The translations under genes were made by a program, and so were the position numbers. Shown here one piece after another: positions 34,701-47,600 of a DNA stretch of 64,000 nucleotides (its first letter is position 1; each line of letters begins with the position of its first letter). The stretch spans positions 85,556,469-85,620,468 of the forward strand of contig JAKTNV010000005.1 of NCBI GenBank assembly GCA_022747635.1, given 5' to 3'. This DNA is from Hetaerina americana (Eukaryota; Arthropoda; Insecta; Odonata; Calopterygidae). Below the pieces are notes generated by a model. That model saw only the letters and a list, made by a program, of their open reading frames with translations. It made no database searches and had not been told where the DNA came from.

Positions 34701-37700
34701 AAAGGGGGCACAAATATTGAAAATGACAAACTCACTAAATAGATTAATGGAAATAGATACAAGTAATAATAAGAGTCAGAGTTAATAATTGGAGATTGTT
34801 AATGATGGAATGTGATGTTTTTGTTTGCATCTGTATGTACAAGGGAAGTGAAAAATGGATGCAAGGAATGAGAGAAGCCAGAATACAAACCTTGGAGCCA
34901 ATACCATGGATGAGAGAAGTTGAGAAGGTTGGGCATGGAACTCGTCTGAGGAGGCAGCAAAATAAAAGGTTATTAATATATGGCATCCTCGTATCCTCTT
35001 CCTATTAAATTTATTATTAATCTGTGCAATTGGAGTGCTTTTTCCTAAACCATTTCCCCTTAAAAACGATCAGGAACCCTAAATTTAACCCCTACACATG
35101 AAATTTTCAGTACTGCAGTTGAAAGATGAAACTTTAAAGATGGGAAAATCTAACTGCTGAACAATTCTGTTTGTTGTACAAAAATTATCAAAATCCAAGA
35201 TTGCATTATTTTGAATATATAAATAAAATTAGGGAAAAGAGACAATGATAAAAAATTGAGAGTTTTCTGGCATTAGGCTTGGGTGAAGGGTTCTTGTGTC
35301 TCCAACTGATTTGAGACGTTTAATTCCAACTTTTTGAAGGCTGGCTTTGCCAAAATTTAAGGGTTAAGTGCTAAAGTCAAAAAAATATCCCTCTATGTAT
35401 GCTTCGACCAGTTCTTGCGCCTTAGTCAGGTGGTTGCTCTTATCTGTGTTCTTCTCCTCTTGATTGCACTGCTCAAAGATTTCTTTAAAGAAATCCTAAC
35501 ATACTGTAAAACACAATAGGAGTCTTATTTCGTTGGCAGTATTCTCCCTGGTGTGTGGACCCCCATAAATTCTCAAAGACAGTTTTCTCCTGGGATAAAT
35601 TTTTGTTGCATACCCTCATCAGCATGCTGGCTCTCTGTATGAGACCACGTGAGCATCACATAAAGAGTTTGACAAAATTCATAAAGACTGTGTGTGATCC
35701 ATCTGGAGAAGGACAGCTCTATGGTGTTGATTTAGTCCCCATAAAGAATACTCTCGAGCATGGTTCCACCCTAATATCTTTAACTTAAGCTTCTAACACA
35801 CCCTCACATCCACATATTTCCCATGGTTGGAAATTTCCTACAAACAGACTGGCAGCATTGCAATGGGTTACCAGCTGTCCTTTGCAATTGCAAAGTTCTA
35901 CATGGGACAATTTGAAGAAACAACTAGTGTCCTCCCCCTTGGACTCAATTTGCATGGTGGAAGTATTATTTCTATACTATAGCACGTAGATGATACCTTC
36001 ATCATGTAGCCTCATGAAGAAGATGCTTTGAATCAATTTCCTCACACATATTGGAAAATTGATATCCCTGCCATACTATGTCACCGTGTTCATTCTTGGA
36101 ATAATGATCCAATAAAAATTTGAATGAAAACTGGCACATTTTTCTGTTTCATAAACCCTACACTTACTGATAAATGCTTAAATGCCACTTTCAACCAACC
36201 CAAATAAGGCATTCTTCCATTACAGAGTGAAAATAGTGTTGGCTGAACCTATTGAACCCTTGCAAAATGGCATCTATTTGCCCCTAAAAAGGACTTTCAA
36301 TGAGGAAGGGCAAAACAACCAAAGTGGACAATCCCTATCTGGTCCTTAAAAGGGTATTCAGTATGATAGAAGAAACATAGACCAATGGGTAGTCATAAGC
36401 TAGGGCCTCTCTGCCTTTTAACTCTGTTTTTAACATTGTCTGATGGGATCTTTTGGATACTCATGAATAACAATATGGAAACTACAAACTGACCTCCAAT
36501 AAACTTAAAAGATCACTTGATGATTGTAAAAGACAACCTATTGCTCAAGACATGGGCAGTCTATCGCATACATCATGAATGATGGAAAGGTGTACCATAG
36601 AGACCTTACCACAGTGTTCACTTTGAGGCTACAACATTATTCCACAAGCCCTTTGGCTTCAGGACCTGCCTTTTGAAGGTCACTGAAAATAATATGGGGA
36701 ACAGAAATGTGAACCAAATTGGAGGGAATTCTAGAGCAATGATTTGAGGCCTGCACTCCATGTGATTGAGGGAGACAACAAAGGAAAGGAGTGACCTCCT
36801 TGCTTGGGCTCAAGAATTTGTGAGAGTTGAATCAGAGAGGGTTATTTTCCTAATTTTGGTATTTAAATCTAAAGACGATGGACACAGGCAGCCTTTGTAA
36901 TGTCAGGGGCTGAATTCTTAAATCATTTGGAGACACAAGAGAGAAATAATTGTGCAGCTCAAAGAAACAGTTGCAGATGTGTAATTGGAAAAGAACCACC
37001 TATAACAATGTACTGCTCTAATGATAGATGCAAATTCAGAAATTGATGTTATATTAATTTTGCATACATTCATGGGAAAAATAAAATATTTTTGATCGTA
37101 TAACATACATACTTTACTGCACCAGTGTCCAACCTTTAGCATTTCACTCACTCAGGAGTACGTGCCAGGGTGTACAGAACGTATTAGGAAAAGGGACATA
37201 TTTTATCAGTAAAGCCAATGCCTCATATTTTTGCTACAGTGTATTTTTAATAATCTAAAAATATAAGCATTTTTGTTCAAGTTTTTTCTTTCATCTCAAT
37301 ATTTAGGCATTTTCTTATAATTCCTGTCAAAATATTGACTTAAAAATGAATTGAATAACCTCTGTAGCAATAAAAGGGACATTACAACTTTCACAAAATA
37401 TTCTCCAAAATTCCAAATATGGAAACTGTGTTAGCTGAAGTAATTAACTCTCCTAGAAGTGATAACAGAGCTAAATACTTTCATTTGCCAAATAAATTTT
37501 ACCAATTATAGGGAGGACTAGCCATTGGATCGCCTAATATTTCCTTAACCACTTGCAAAGGAATTGATTTAATTCCCATTATTACTTTTTGAAATATGCA
37601 AAACCCTTTTAGACATGTGGATGTCACCTTTTCCTGTGAACCTCCTTTTGCGCATTCCACAAATCTATTTTTTCTCGCTCCCTTGACTTCAGTTTCCCTG

Positions 37701-40700
37701 TATTCTACCTGCCATTTGTGTCTTCAAAATTTCATTGCCTCTTGATATCTCCTACATACATTGTTCCTATTTCATAAAGCATAAAAAAATACACCACTCA
37801 ACCATTTTCTCTTTATGAATAATTCATGAGTTCCAAACCTAAGAAAATTCTTTGATATATTATTTTTATGTGAAGGATATATCTTATGCTCTACTATGTG
37901 AAATTTTGGATTTTCTGAAATACAGGTCTTTATAGTTTTGCTATAATTGCACCACAATGGCACCATACTCAAATTTGTTCCAAACTTAGATAATATGTTT
38001 TTTTTGCTCCCCTAGAAATTGTAAGTAGAAATGTAAATGCTCCTTTATCATGAAAATAATTGGTAGAAACTTTGTATTACACTGTTCAATGCAGAAACTC
38101 CAGTGGAAATGAGACTAGGCAAACGTTACTAATTTAGTGCCAATGGATTTGAAAATGGTATTGGAATTTTCAGCTAAGCTCTAATTTCCTAATTATATTC
38201 ATGATGTGATCGGTAAACTGTTGCCTACTAAGGATTTTCAAAGTTTTATATGAAAGTGGTTGTTTTGGGTCAGTTCCATAAGGTTTAAATCATGGTAATA
38301 ATTCTGGAAACCTTTTCTGCATTTATGTTGATGTGATACTTGGCTTAAGGAATTATATGGTTATGATATCAATAAAGGAGGCATATCTTTTGAAATTTGG
38401 CTATAAGTTAGTGGACCAGAACATAAAGTGTCACACAAGTGCATCACATGTGTGTTGAATTTAGAATACGTTCATTCAAACTCAATGAGTGGGTGAATGG
38501 ATAAGGACGTTTTAATCATTTTGCAGTGTCCATTGAGTGGAGGGTGCCAAACAATCCCAGTACTAATTTTTATGGCTATATGGTTCCCTTGAAGATAGAA
38601 TCAATATTTGTGTACCCTAATATACTGTCAGCAATATGCCCAGTGCCTTACGGTGAAGGAGTTCCTGTTCCTGAAGCACCAGAAAGTGCTTCTGTGGGCT
38701 CAGATGAAAATAAGTTTCTTCAAACAGCAAAGGAGAGCGGTAAAAATCTCCAGGGGACGGAGACTTAATCTTTCACAGCAATCTCTTTTCTTCCAATAAT
38801 AAGATGACACAGTAAAATTGGTGTTCTCCTCAGAGATATATGTAAAACTTAATAAATATAAGGAGAACTTTTGACATTACAGTTAAATTAATGTAATTAT
38901 CTACACCACTCCATGAAAGTGACAACATTTTCATCAACCATTTTTTATTAAGGTTCGCTAGGTGATACGTATGAGTGAAATAGCTGCACCAGAAATACTC
39001 ACTTTACTCAGAAATGTTGGCCCCAAAGACAAGCATTTATCCATCAAATGAAAGATGTTATATATGAACATATTTTTAAGCCAAGCAAAGTTTTGCTTCT
39101 TCCGCTCCATTTAAAATCAAGGCTTATGAAGAGTTTTGCAAAAGCATTCAATGTGGAGAGTTTTGCATTCATTAAATTGCATTATTGAAATGTTTATCAG
39201 GCTTCAATTTTTTTGTTTTTATCTGAAACTCTCATAATATGAATGCTATTTTCTCAAAAACAAGAGATAATCAATTTTAGCATCATTTTTATGTCCAGGA
39301 ATTAAAAAGTAAAAAGAAATAATATCCTCTTCAGTATCAACATGGAATTTTCAACATTTGTTGAGAAGTATTATGAATCACAATATATACATACATATTC
39401 TTGATGCGGATGATACCAAGTTCTGAATGTGTAAAAGCAAATTTGTATGATATAATACATTACACATCATGTATATACACACACAGACCTGAGGTTAGAT
39501 AGAAATCTTTATAAAATTTCATAATATTATTGCTTAGAAAACACTTGAGGTAACACATTTTGGTGAGAGGTTGGGAGGTCAGCCTGGTAGTATTTTATAT
39601 CATAGCTTATTGAGAAGTAAAATGCAAAACAGAGATATTATTTATTAAAGTGTAAATGCTAATGAATAACATGCTAATGAATAAAATAATCCATTTGTAT
39701 TCTTAGTCTTAGAAATATTACCTAATAATTTATTTTATATAATATGTATTAGTAATCCCTCAATGTGTATAGGATATATATGCGCACCAGCCTTATAAAA
39801 TCATAAAAAACCAAAATTATTCAAAAAAAGCCATCCAGAGTTACATAAAAATCAAATATATGTCATAATGACAGATATTAAAGTCATGGGAGCTCACATC
39901 CTATTATTATAGTTTATATTCACTGAAAAATAACCTAGTTTTAGTAGTGGATTAATAAATGTCCACATATTGTTGTGGATAACACAGTGGATTATAGTTT
40001 TGGATGGATACAGCAATGCAACAGTAAAATGATTATTTGCCTCTCCTAACAAAAGATAACGTGATGCCCAACACAACCATAAGCCACTCTTCAATTTCAC
40101 ATACTTCCTCCCTTCATTGCATTCAACATGCCCAATCCTGTTTCGACACCTTCCTGTTTTGTCCAACTCTATCATGGTCTTCGATATCCCATTGCCTATC
40201 AATGTGCTTTGGATCCATCTTTCCTGCCTCCTTTGATCTTTCGCAACAATGGTCACTCCTCCCTCACCATGTCTAGCACTACTTGTTTGTTTTCCTATCT
40301 ATTCATTTCACCATTTCCATTCTTCTCCACACCCACGTTTAATAAGCCCCTAATACGAGAAGAATCCAAGCCCAGTATTTACCTATCATCTTGCTTCAAC
40401 AACCATGTTTCCATGCTCCATATCGAAGCTTGAACAAGCCTTTTCTTAACATCCTTTCTCAGTCCTAGTCATCTATTCCCTCCTCCTTTTGAAGATCTTT
40501 GCCTAACTCAATTCTTCTCATGTCCTAACTACTAACACCATTTTGGTATGGAACACTTCCGAGATAGGTAAACTGTTCCACATGCTCTAGTTTATTAACT
40601 CCTACTTTAATTCCAAGAAACTACGACAGATGCCGCAGCAGTAACTTTTGATGGAGTCATCCGCTAATATGCAACAATTTAATATTTAACCTAGCATTTC

Positions 40701-41612
40701 TCTTTCTCAAAAACTGTATAACCTTTGTTTGGTTAACATTTATTCTCATCCCATACCTATCATAATGACTTTCCAATGATCTCAGTGTTTGAAAACCTGC
40801 GGCTGACTGACAAACTAAAGCTTGATCCTTTTCAAACCTGATATTATGAATTGTCTGCAGACTTACATTCCTATGTCCAGTTCTTTCTGTACCTCTTTCC
40901 CCATACCCTCATGCTGAAAATCACAAATGATATTGTCTCTCTCCTCTTTCTAACACCGCCCATCCCAGATATGCAATAAAATTAGTGTACGAGCATAATG
41001 TGATCTTAAACTTGCAACAATTAACCCAGTATTTACTTAGAAATTCTAAGCAACTGCAGATTAAATATGAGCGATTCTCTATTGAGTCATTAATTGCTTA
41101 CATTGATATTATGTTTTTCCCAGTCTCTTCTTGTGGTACACCATCACTGCTTGATTGGTACATAGTGGAGATTGAGGCAATACTTCTATTTTCACAAGCT
41201 TTCCTTGTCCAACATTCTAATGTGTGACATGACCTATTTTATTGCTCATCCGAGTAATGACAAGTGCCATCTTTTTAGCTTGTGCTGTGTACTTGGGTTA
41301 TTCTGGGTTTTCGGACATTGATGGTTTATTTCATTGCACAGGGAGGTGCTTGGTGAGCTCTTGGCTGTTGGCCTTCGCACTTTGGAGGGAGTGACAGAGG
41401 AGAGTTGGAGAGCTCTCAGCAGCAGGGCACCAACACTGTCAGAGTGTTTTGCAGAATCTCCCAGATTGGCCTGGCTCTTTGAGAGTGGCCTTCTAACATT
41501 CTCCACATCGGGTGCAATCAGGGCTACCCGCCGTGGTTGGAAGGTTTTAGACCGCATTGTCCCTCATTTGCTTGATGAACTGGAAAGAGCTCTTGGAGAA
41601 AGGGGAATGTGA
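31798..41612 (+). CDS. RSAD1: RSAD1 / HemW-like radical SAM protein, 5 exons, complete
   Basis: Member of the HemN/HemW radical SAM family; HemW proteins are haem chaperones, and animal RSAD1 is thought to be mitochondrial (family knowledge). Exons: 31798-32145, 32240-32383, 32471-32965, 34844-34968, 41342-41612; all borders AG/GT, phase kept, about 460 residues. Residues 55-62 hold the CX3CX2C iron-sulfur motif (YCRKRCHFC), followed by FFGGGTP at about 101-107, TMETNP, and GINRVSVGVQ. VDILYGLPGQS, YEISNY and GIGPGAHSRF follow, then EARIQTLEP and the HemN C-terminal domain. The HemN-type CX3CX2C lacks the extra downstream Cys of true coproporphyrinogen oxidases. Start codon is uncertain: ATGs at 31798, 31813 and 31831 are in frame. 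Confidence 0.95.
33290..33560 (+). mobile_element. LINE 3' relic in RSAD1 intron 3
   Basis: A frame reads KRQKNWMEDILKDSGMLKAS and EGKMLSLWGRGSEVDL, resembling the LINE pol end RxRNWIGHxLRHDGLLKxI-EGKxxGKRGRGRxR. It is broken, and in the same direction as RSAD1. Confidence 0.45.
35550..36300 (+). pseudogene. Penelope-like reverse transcriptase relic in RSAD1 intron 4
   Basis: Frames around 35830-36230 read FLQTD / GSIAMGYQLSFAIAKFYMGQ, then HVDDTFIM with the catalytic Asp pair, HEEDALNQF, and DKCLNATFNQP. This follows the Penelope order QTDGxxMGSPLSxxxANFYM - YVDDTFxxW - TDRYLxxxSNHHP. Stops and at least two frame changes make it dead. The stretch upstream from 35555 is an open frame of 77 codons but is not clearly part of the element. 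A GIY-YIG endonuclease could not be identified downstream. Confidence 0.65.
36900..38515. other. RSAD1 intron 4 interior, nothing recognised
   Basis: AT-rich, CpG-poor intron sequence. No domain or repeat was recognised. Confidence 0.45.
38523..38790 (+). pseudogene. Fragment of a widespread arthropod repetitive ORF (PHGEG-type)
   Basis: An 80-codon frame reads EWRVPNNPSTNFYGYMVPLK, then VYPNILSAICPVPYGEGVPV and PEAPES. It closely resembles a short protein module repeated in many arthropod genomes (WREPxxHxxDCYFC - YPNxPSAxRPVPHGEGLPVP). The module's biological role is unknown to me; it is usually transposon-associated. The Asp-Cys-Tyr-Phe-Cys pair is degraded (TNFYGYM), so the copy is decayed. 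Confidence 0.55.
38791..40079. other. RSAD1 intron 4, nothing recognised
   Basis: Very AT-rich. No gene or repeat was recognised. Confidence 0.4.
40080..40900 (-). mobile_element. LINE fragment, antisense, with an inserted small repeat
   Basis: The same LINE as at 4.3-5.1 kb, in the same orientation (TGCCCAACACAACC near the 3' end; ATCTTGCTTCAACAACCATG inside; ATTCTCATCCCATACCTATC beyond). At about 40612-40687 it contains GCAGCAGTAACTTTTGATGG and CATCCGCTAATATGCAACAA, which belong to repeat family 2 and are absent from the 4.8-kb copy. It lies in RSAD1 intron 4. Confidence 0.65.
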
Positions 41613-41870
41613 TCAGGTGCACCAAAGGCTGGATTTTCCTTCAAAGGGGAAGAGGAAGTTTTGTTTCATACTGAAGGATGCTCATTGTTAAAAATGAAAA
41701 TCTTCATTTAGGAGAAAATTAAATGTTAAACCTCACAGTCAAGGCTACTGTCTCCTCATGTTCACTCCATGAATTTTAAGTTATCCTAAAAATTACATAA
41801 ATATTTCTTCACATTGAAGATTAATAAAAGTTTTCTTTTGTGGAAATAAAGAAAGTGGCATTTTGATTAT
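41613..41870 (+). terminator. RSAD1 3' untranslated region with two polyadenylation signals
   Basis: AATAAA occurs at 41823-41828 and again at 41845-41850, about 210-240 bases after the RSAD1 stop codon. No similar signal lies closer to the stop, so the transcript probably ends near 41865-41880. Confidence 0.7.
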
Positions 41871-41879
41871 GAACCTTAT

Positions 41880-42890
41880 TTGATGGTATATAAGATGCAC
41901 CCTTTTTTCCCAAAGTTGTACTTTCACCTGGGTTTCATATGTGAAGGTTCAAACTCTATGGGTCAATGTTCGATAATGAATGTCATTTTTACCCCATCTG
42001 ATCGATACTACCAATTTTGACTCCACCATATTTACTTGCATATAATAATTATTAATCAATTGAAAATTTTGTACCTGGAATTAATATTATTAAGCTTATC
42101 GCGAAAAATGTGATATGAATATCATATTGCTTGCTCCTGTGATGGCGTAAATGGTGTGAGCAAAGTATCGTAAGACCTTAATCATGCTTTATCGTCACTG
42201 ATCATGACTAAACAGCATGTGCTCTTCTTATTGAGTGGAATTATTTTTTTTTAATTACCTGGATGGATTAAATGTGCCTTCATGTGGACTTCTAACACTT
42301 CTTTTTCTTGCGAGTGCCCTATTCAAATGGTGTTTTTTATATGCCATCAAATACAGTAATTACAGTCAACTAATCTAAATCACACTCGTGTTGACTTAGG
42401 TCAACACAACAGCAGCAAATCAGCTAACTGGCAGGTAGCCTTTGTTCAACTATGTGGAACATACACTCAGTATATCTATTACCTGTGACAAATATGCATT
42501 ATTTCCCCATAGGCTTGGGGGGCAGATATTGCATCACAGCCGATGTGACATTTTTATCTCAGTGAAGTTATTTGTATTAATGTGGAGACGAAGATGTGAG
42601 TGCTAGGAAAGTGGAAAATGGAGAGAAATCAGTTTGTAATCAGTGAATGCAGGCAAGGGGCTAATGGTGGGCATGTAGTGCAAAGTGTTTTTGTCAGGTA
42701 CCAGAGGGCATTTAGACCACAGTTGAGGCCAGCTTAAACTGCTGCAATGGAGCCCGAGAATCATACATGACTGCTACCACCACTGAAATAAGAATTATTT
42801 AGAGCATAAAATTCCATACAGAGCCAGTGAGAAACAGTTTAATAAAAATAATTCAGGCTCGTAAATAAAATAAGATCCATTTAGAAACTT
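41880..42890. other. Intergenic, nothing recognised
   Basis: AT-rich, CpG-poor sequence between the RSAD1 3' end and the Penelope-type tails. No gene was seen. Confidence 0.45.
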
Positions 42891-42894
42891 TTAG

Positions 42895-43370
42895 GGTTGT
42901 TTTATTTTATTAAAACATTTCATTCAGGGAGTGATTTCAACCCGGAACTCTTACACCAGATGGAAAAAGGAATGAGGATGGACAAGTGGGAAGAGCTGGA
43001 AATCAGGATGAATTTAAAAACGGGTCATTTGGTTAGCGATTTATTGTTTGAATACCTCTCCCCAATCCTGGAAGTACCCCTTTACTTCACAGAAAGACTC
43101 AACAAACCCCCCCCAACCCCACTATGAACCAACCAATCACCTTTCCTGACACTTAACACCCTCTCCCCCCTCCCCATCAACGCCGATCGCAACCCCACTT
43201 TCTTTCTCCTCCTCCCCCTCATGAATGGTATATAAATGGACTGAGACTTGATTAATTTGTACCTGGTGATGATGCTTGAGCGTTGAAACTAGTTGTACGT
43301 GAATAAAGGACAGTGGAAAGATACATTGTATTCTTCGTTCAATTCACATGAACTTCCACAAAGTTGATCT
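42895..43370 (+). mobile_element. Penelope-type 3' tail, copy 1
   Basis: A 76-codon frame opens after a T-rich stretch and reads WEELEIRMNLKTGHLVSDLL, then FEYLSPILEVPLYFTERLNK. The EIRMN-like step and the downstream signature CTGGTGATGATGCTTGAGCG with TTGAAACTAG resemble the ends of Penelope-like elements. A C-rich middle (CCCCCCCCAACCCC) follows the frame. The copy at 43.8 kb matches from about 43068 on. Confidence 0.45.
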
Positions 43371-43769
43371 GGGAACAATTGAATATTGTTTTAATTTATT
43401 CAATATTAGGTTTGTTTCATCTAAATCCACTTTTGTTTGGAATTATGAAACTATTATTCATTTTCTTGTTCTCAATTTAAAATCAAGATATTTCAGATAA
43501 TATTTTAGGCTAAGAGGTACACTTTGACATACTCTGAATGATGTATATTGTCAGTTATGTCAATCAACCCTCTTGCAGACCAAGTAATGATTTAGGATTC
43601 ATCTTCAGTCCGCCATTACAAAATAAACATTTTCTTGGGCATGTTTTTAATTTTAAATAATGGTTAAATGAAATTTGAAACAGATTTCTGTTAACTAGAG
43701 AGCAAACAATTCAACGGTAGGTTATTAAAAATTATTTTCAACGTAATATGCATGTCATTAAAAACATTT

Positions 43770-44115
43770 GTACTGAGAAAGATAAGCTCCACAGTCCTGG
43801 AAGCATACCTTTCCTTCACGGAGACCTAACTAACCTCCCTCCCACCCCCCCCTAACTAATCGCCTTTCCTGAAGCTAAACACTCCTTCCCATCAATGCTG
43901 ATCTCAACCCCTCCTCTTCCTCTCCTCTCTCACCCCCACCCCTTACCACACAAGAATGGTATATTAATGGACCGCAACTTGAGTAATTTGCACCTGAAGA
44001 TGAGACCCAAGCGTTAGTAAAAACTAGTAATACCAAAATAAAGAACAGTGGAAAAATACATTATGTTCCCCATTCCATGAACTTCCCCAAAGTTGAGCCA
44101 GAAACCGTCAAGTAC
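43770..44115 (+). mobile_element. Penelope-type 3' tail, copy 2
   Basis: Shared with copy 1: AGTCCTGGAAG, TTCACGGAGAC, the C-rich tract, AATGGTATATTAATGGAC, CACCTGAAGATGAG, AAAACTAGTAA, AATAAAGAACAGTGG and CATGAACTTCC. It is more decayed in the GAAAC region than copy 1. The two copies lie head-to-tail in the same direction with about 400 bases between them. Confidence 0.55.
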
Positions 44116-44649
44116 AAAGATTAACTCCATTATTAATCGAAAACTCTTGATGAACCAACTTCAAGACCTGGGAAATTGACTTTTAATTTTCATAAAAGGA
44201 CTACTGCGATTTTTTGGTCTCAGGTTATCATGAATAAGTGAACGTATGATAATAAACAAAATAATGTCAACCCGAAGACAATGAAAACCAATGTGGTGGG
44301 AACAAATCTAGAAGGGTTATCAACTGCCATGGTTGACAAATATTTTCAGCTTCAAAATAATTTTATTAAAGTCTGTCACAGTTGGAGTCTTAAACTTTTT
44401 AATGTATTACTAATGTCTGGAAATTCCATTGAAGCCATTTAGCTAGGCCATAGATCAGCTCATGAAGTTTCTCAGCTTACATTAATACGCTACCCAAAGA
44501 AGTGACTCATTCACCACTGGGCTATAAACAATACCGACGATATTTTGCATCATACCATCACATTGAATATAACACGACTCATTCAGCACTAAGAGAGGAC
44601 TTATTTACATATGTTTACATAAGTGAAAGCAAATATTTGGTTCATCAAA

Positions 44650-47600
44650 ATTGCTTTTATTTACAGCTATAAAATATAATTAAAGGCAATATGTACATTG
44701 ATTTATACAAAATTAAGAATGTAAATCGTTGTACCAGTTCACTTACACTTCATATCATGAGTACATACAGAGTGGTAATGTGCAATTTGCACTAAAATGA
44801 CAATTATGATTGTTGAGCACATAGCACTCTCACACAAACATACACATCCATTAATTTGATGAATCAGATTATATATTTTCAATGATTCCATCCAAGAATC
44901 AATTTTTTTTTTGCATTACGAATATAAAAAGTCTACTTCATATTCTATAAGTAGTTCCAAGTAAGCCAGCTACCATATTGTTGACTTTACAATAATATGT
45001 ATGTACAAAAAATGGACTGCATGCTTTCAGCAATATGTAATCCTAGTTTTGTGCTGGAGGAAGTAGTCAAATTCACAGCCATTCTTAACAAGTGAAATAT
45101 ATTCACAGCCCCCTTGAGCCACACTTATGAAATTAAACTAAAAATCATTTTTATTTTGGGTCCGACAAAAATGCAGTGGTAATAGATCTGTCCAAAATGC
45201 AAGTTAAGGGAATCCACTGGGGACATACCTACAAGGTTCCAACAAAGACTAAATTTAAAAAACCAATCAGTTATTGATGTTAATGCCTTGATACACCTGC
45301 CCACACGTTTCAATATCACATTAGCATATTCGAACAAAGAAATTGTATTGAAAGAAATAATTACTGAGCATTAAAAAAAAAAAAATAAGACTTCCTCTTA
45401 CACACAGACACTGAACAATGGCAAGTAGTAATGTACACATACTACTTAAAAAGAGACAGCATGTGAACAACATTAAATTCAAGAACAATTTCACTCAAAC
45501 GATAAAATACATATGGGCTAATAATAATTTTGCATGTGAAAATGCAAACGACAATATCATCTGTAAGATTACAATACCAGCATCAAAATATTTAAGCCAC
45601 AGAAATAATTTGTACATTCTGTTCTGCAAGCATGTTATCAGCCAACATTACTTCCCTTTAGCACAGGATACCTGACCGAAATGGAACAAAATTGTTTTAT
45701 CAAACAGTCCATAGTCAAAAACGTGATTTCAAAACAAGCTGCTTTTTTTTTAGACTAGGAGCTGGTAGCATCTCGAGAACATTGGCTCATTCAGATCAAA
45801 CTTCCAAAAACTGGAAAATTCAAGCATCTACCTAAATGCTTTTAAGTCTTGAATCGTAGATGAATACACTCATAAAATCTACTAAAAAGGTAAAACCCTG
45901 CCAGTCTAGATCCCAGACTGCCTACTTAAGATCTGTTTGGAGGTAGAGGGTGGATTCTTTCAACATTAGAAAGTGCTTAGTTATACAATAACTTGGAAGC
46001 ATATAAGAGAAGAGAATTTAAAGATAAAAAGAGAGATTTCTAATCCATCAATTAGCATTCAATCTACTCATGATTTGAAGTTGACATTTGCAGTTATGAT
46101 AGCTAAATTGCTTTAAAAAAGTATTCACTTGGTGAAAACGCCATCTGGCATCAATGCAAATTTACCAAGACTGCAGAGGACAACCCTTTATTTGAAATAA
46201 AAAAACAACATGTGGAATAGGCTTTGAACAAGGCACATCAAATATAATTAATATTCCAATGTCTCATCCTGTCCCCAGACTCCAAGAAAAAGAAATATGA
46301 TGGGATAAAAATAAATAATTAACCAACGATGTAGATGCTTTAAAGAAATGAGCATATACAAACAGTTTTGAAATACAAATATAAATTATATACACGGAGT
46401 GAAATGAATTGGAAAAATGATTATTTCACAATCAGCAGTAGTGCTCGGAGGGTTTTTCAACACTCTGACATGTGTCTCCATGTATATACAGATGTATGGT
46501 ATAATTAGAGTGTGCACAAATGCATATCACACCTCACCCCCCGACTAGTTTCTGGAACACCAGTGCTTATTCTCTATAAAAGAATTTATAATCTTACAAC
46601 AAGAATAAAAAGGACCTCATTGACACTAATTTAGTGAGAGATCTACTTGATTGTGGTCGTGCAATGATACGTTTGCTTCAATATTTTGCTGCTCCTTCAA
46701 CAATTAACTACAACTGCCCTATTTCAAAAATGCAGCCAACTTTTCTTGTTGCTCGATTAACTATTATCACCTAAGAAATTTGTAATCCAATGGAAATATT
46801 TCTGATACCCTTGGCACTACTACCAAGGTTTAAACATCGCCATATGTAACAAGGTCAGAACTCAACCAAGAAGTTAAGTTGTAGTTGTGTTACTGAGTTC
46901 ATTTTGGAGTATTACATGCTGAGACTGGAATCAACGGCCACACACAATTTTCATTTATAGGAAACAGTCTCATGGTGTGACTTTGTGAAAACCTTTGAAT
47001 AATATGTACTGAATTTAAAAAAAAAGTTTTCATTGTTACATTGATTCTGATAGAAAATCTACCATAGTTTAAAAACATAGCATCATCATTTTAAGTGCTA
47101 AAAAGAGATCAGTAGCTTGGATTGTGTACAAACAAAGGGAGGGAAATGTGGGTCGGTTATTTAGAGGGGGGTTGGAATTATTTCTGCAATGAATGCATTG
47201 TTCTCTCGTCAGTTACAAAAATGCCTTGAGTATTTTTTTTTTAATTCTTCTTTTCGAGGTTCCAATTAGACACTCTTTTTTTTGAAAATGTTCATCACTA
47301 TCTGTGTTGACAAAATATTATCAACAATAGATAGGAAATGATTGAAGTAGAAAAAAAAAACGATGCCTACAAGTTTCTTCACAAGTGCATAATCATTGAT
47401 TTGTATTAAGGATGACCACACATACTCCACTTTAAAAGGTTGATCAGTGTGTCATATATTAATTTCCATGCATACACTCGACATTTCACAGGAAAAATCC
47501 ATGCAGTAACTTAACGAATATTTCTCAAAGACCAAAATAATGCCCACCCTCTTTTGTTCACCTGCGATCCTTCAGGTTGACATTAGAGAATGGTAACTGA

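Noticed and set aside
35555..35788. A 77-codon plus-strand frame in RSAD1 intron 4 as a host exon
   Set aside because: RSAD1 exons 4 and 5 join in phase without it, and it lies next to a Penelope relic.
40037..40433. Plus-strand frames in the 40-kb LINE block
   Set aside because: They read the LINE on its non-coding strand; the pyrimidine bias keeps frames open.
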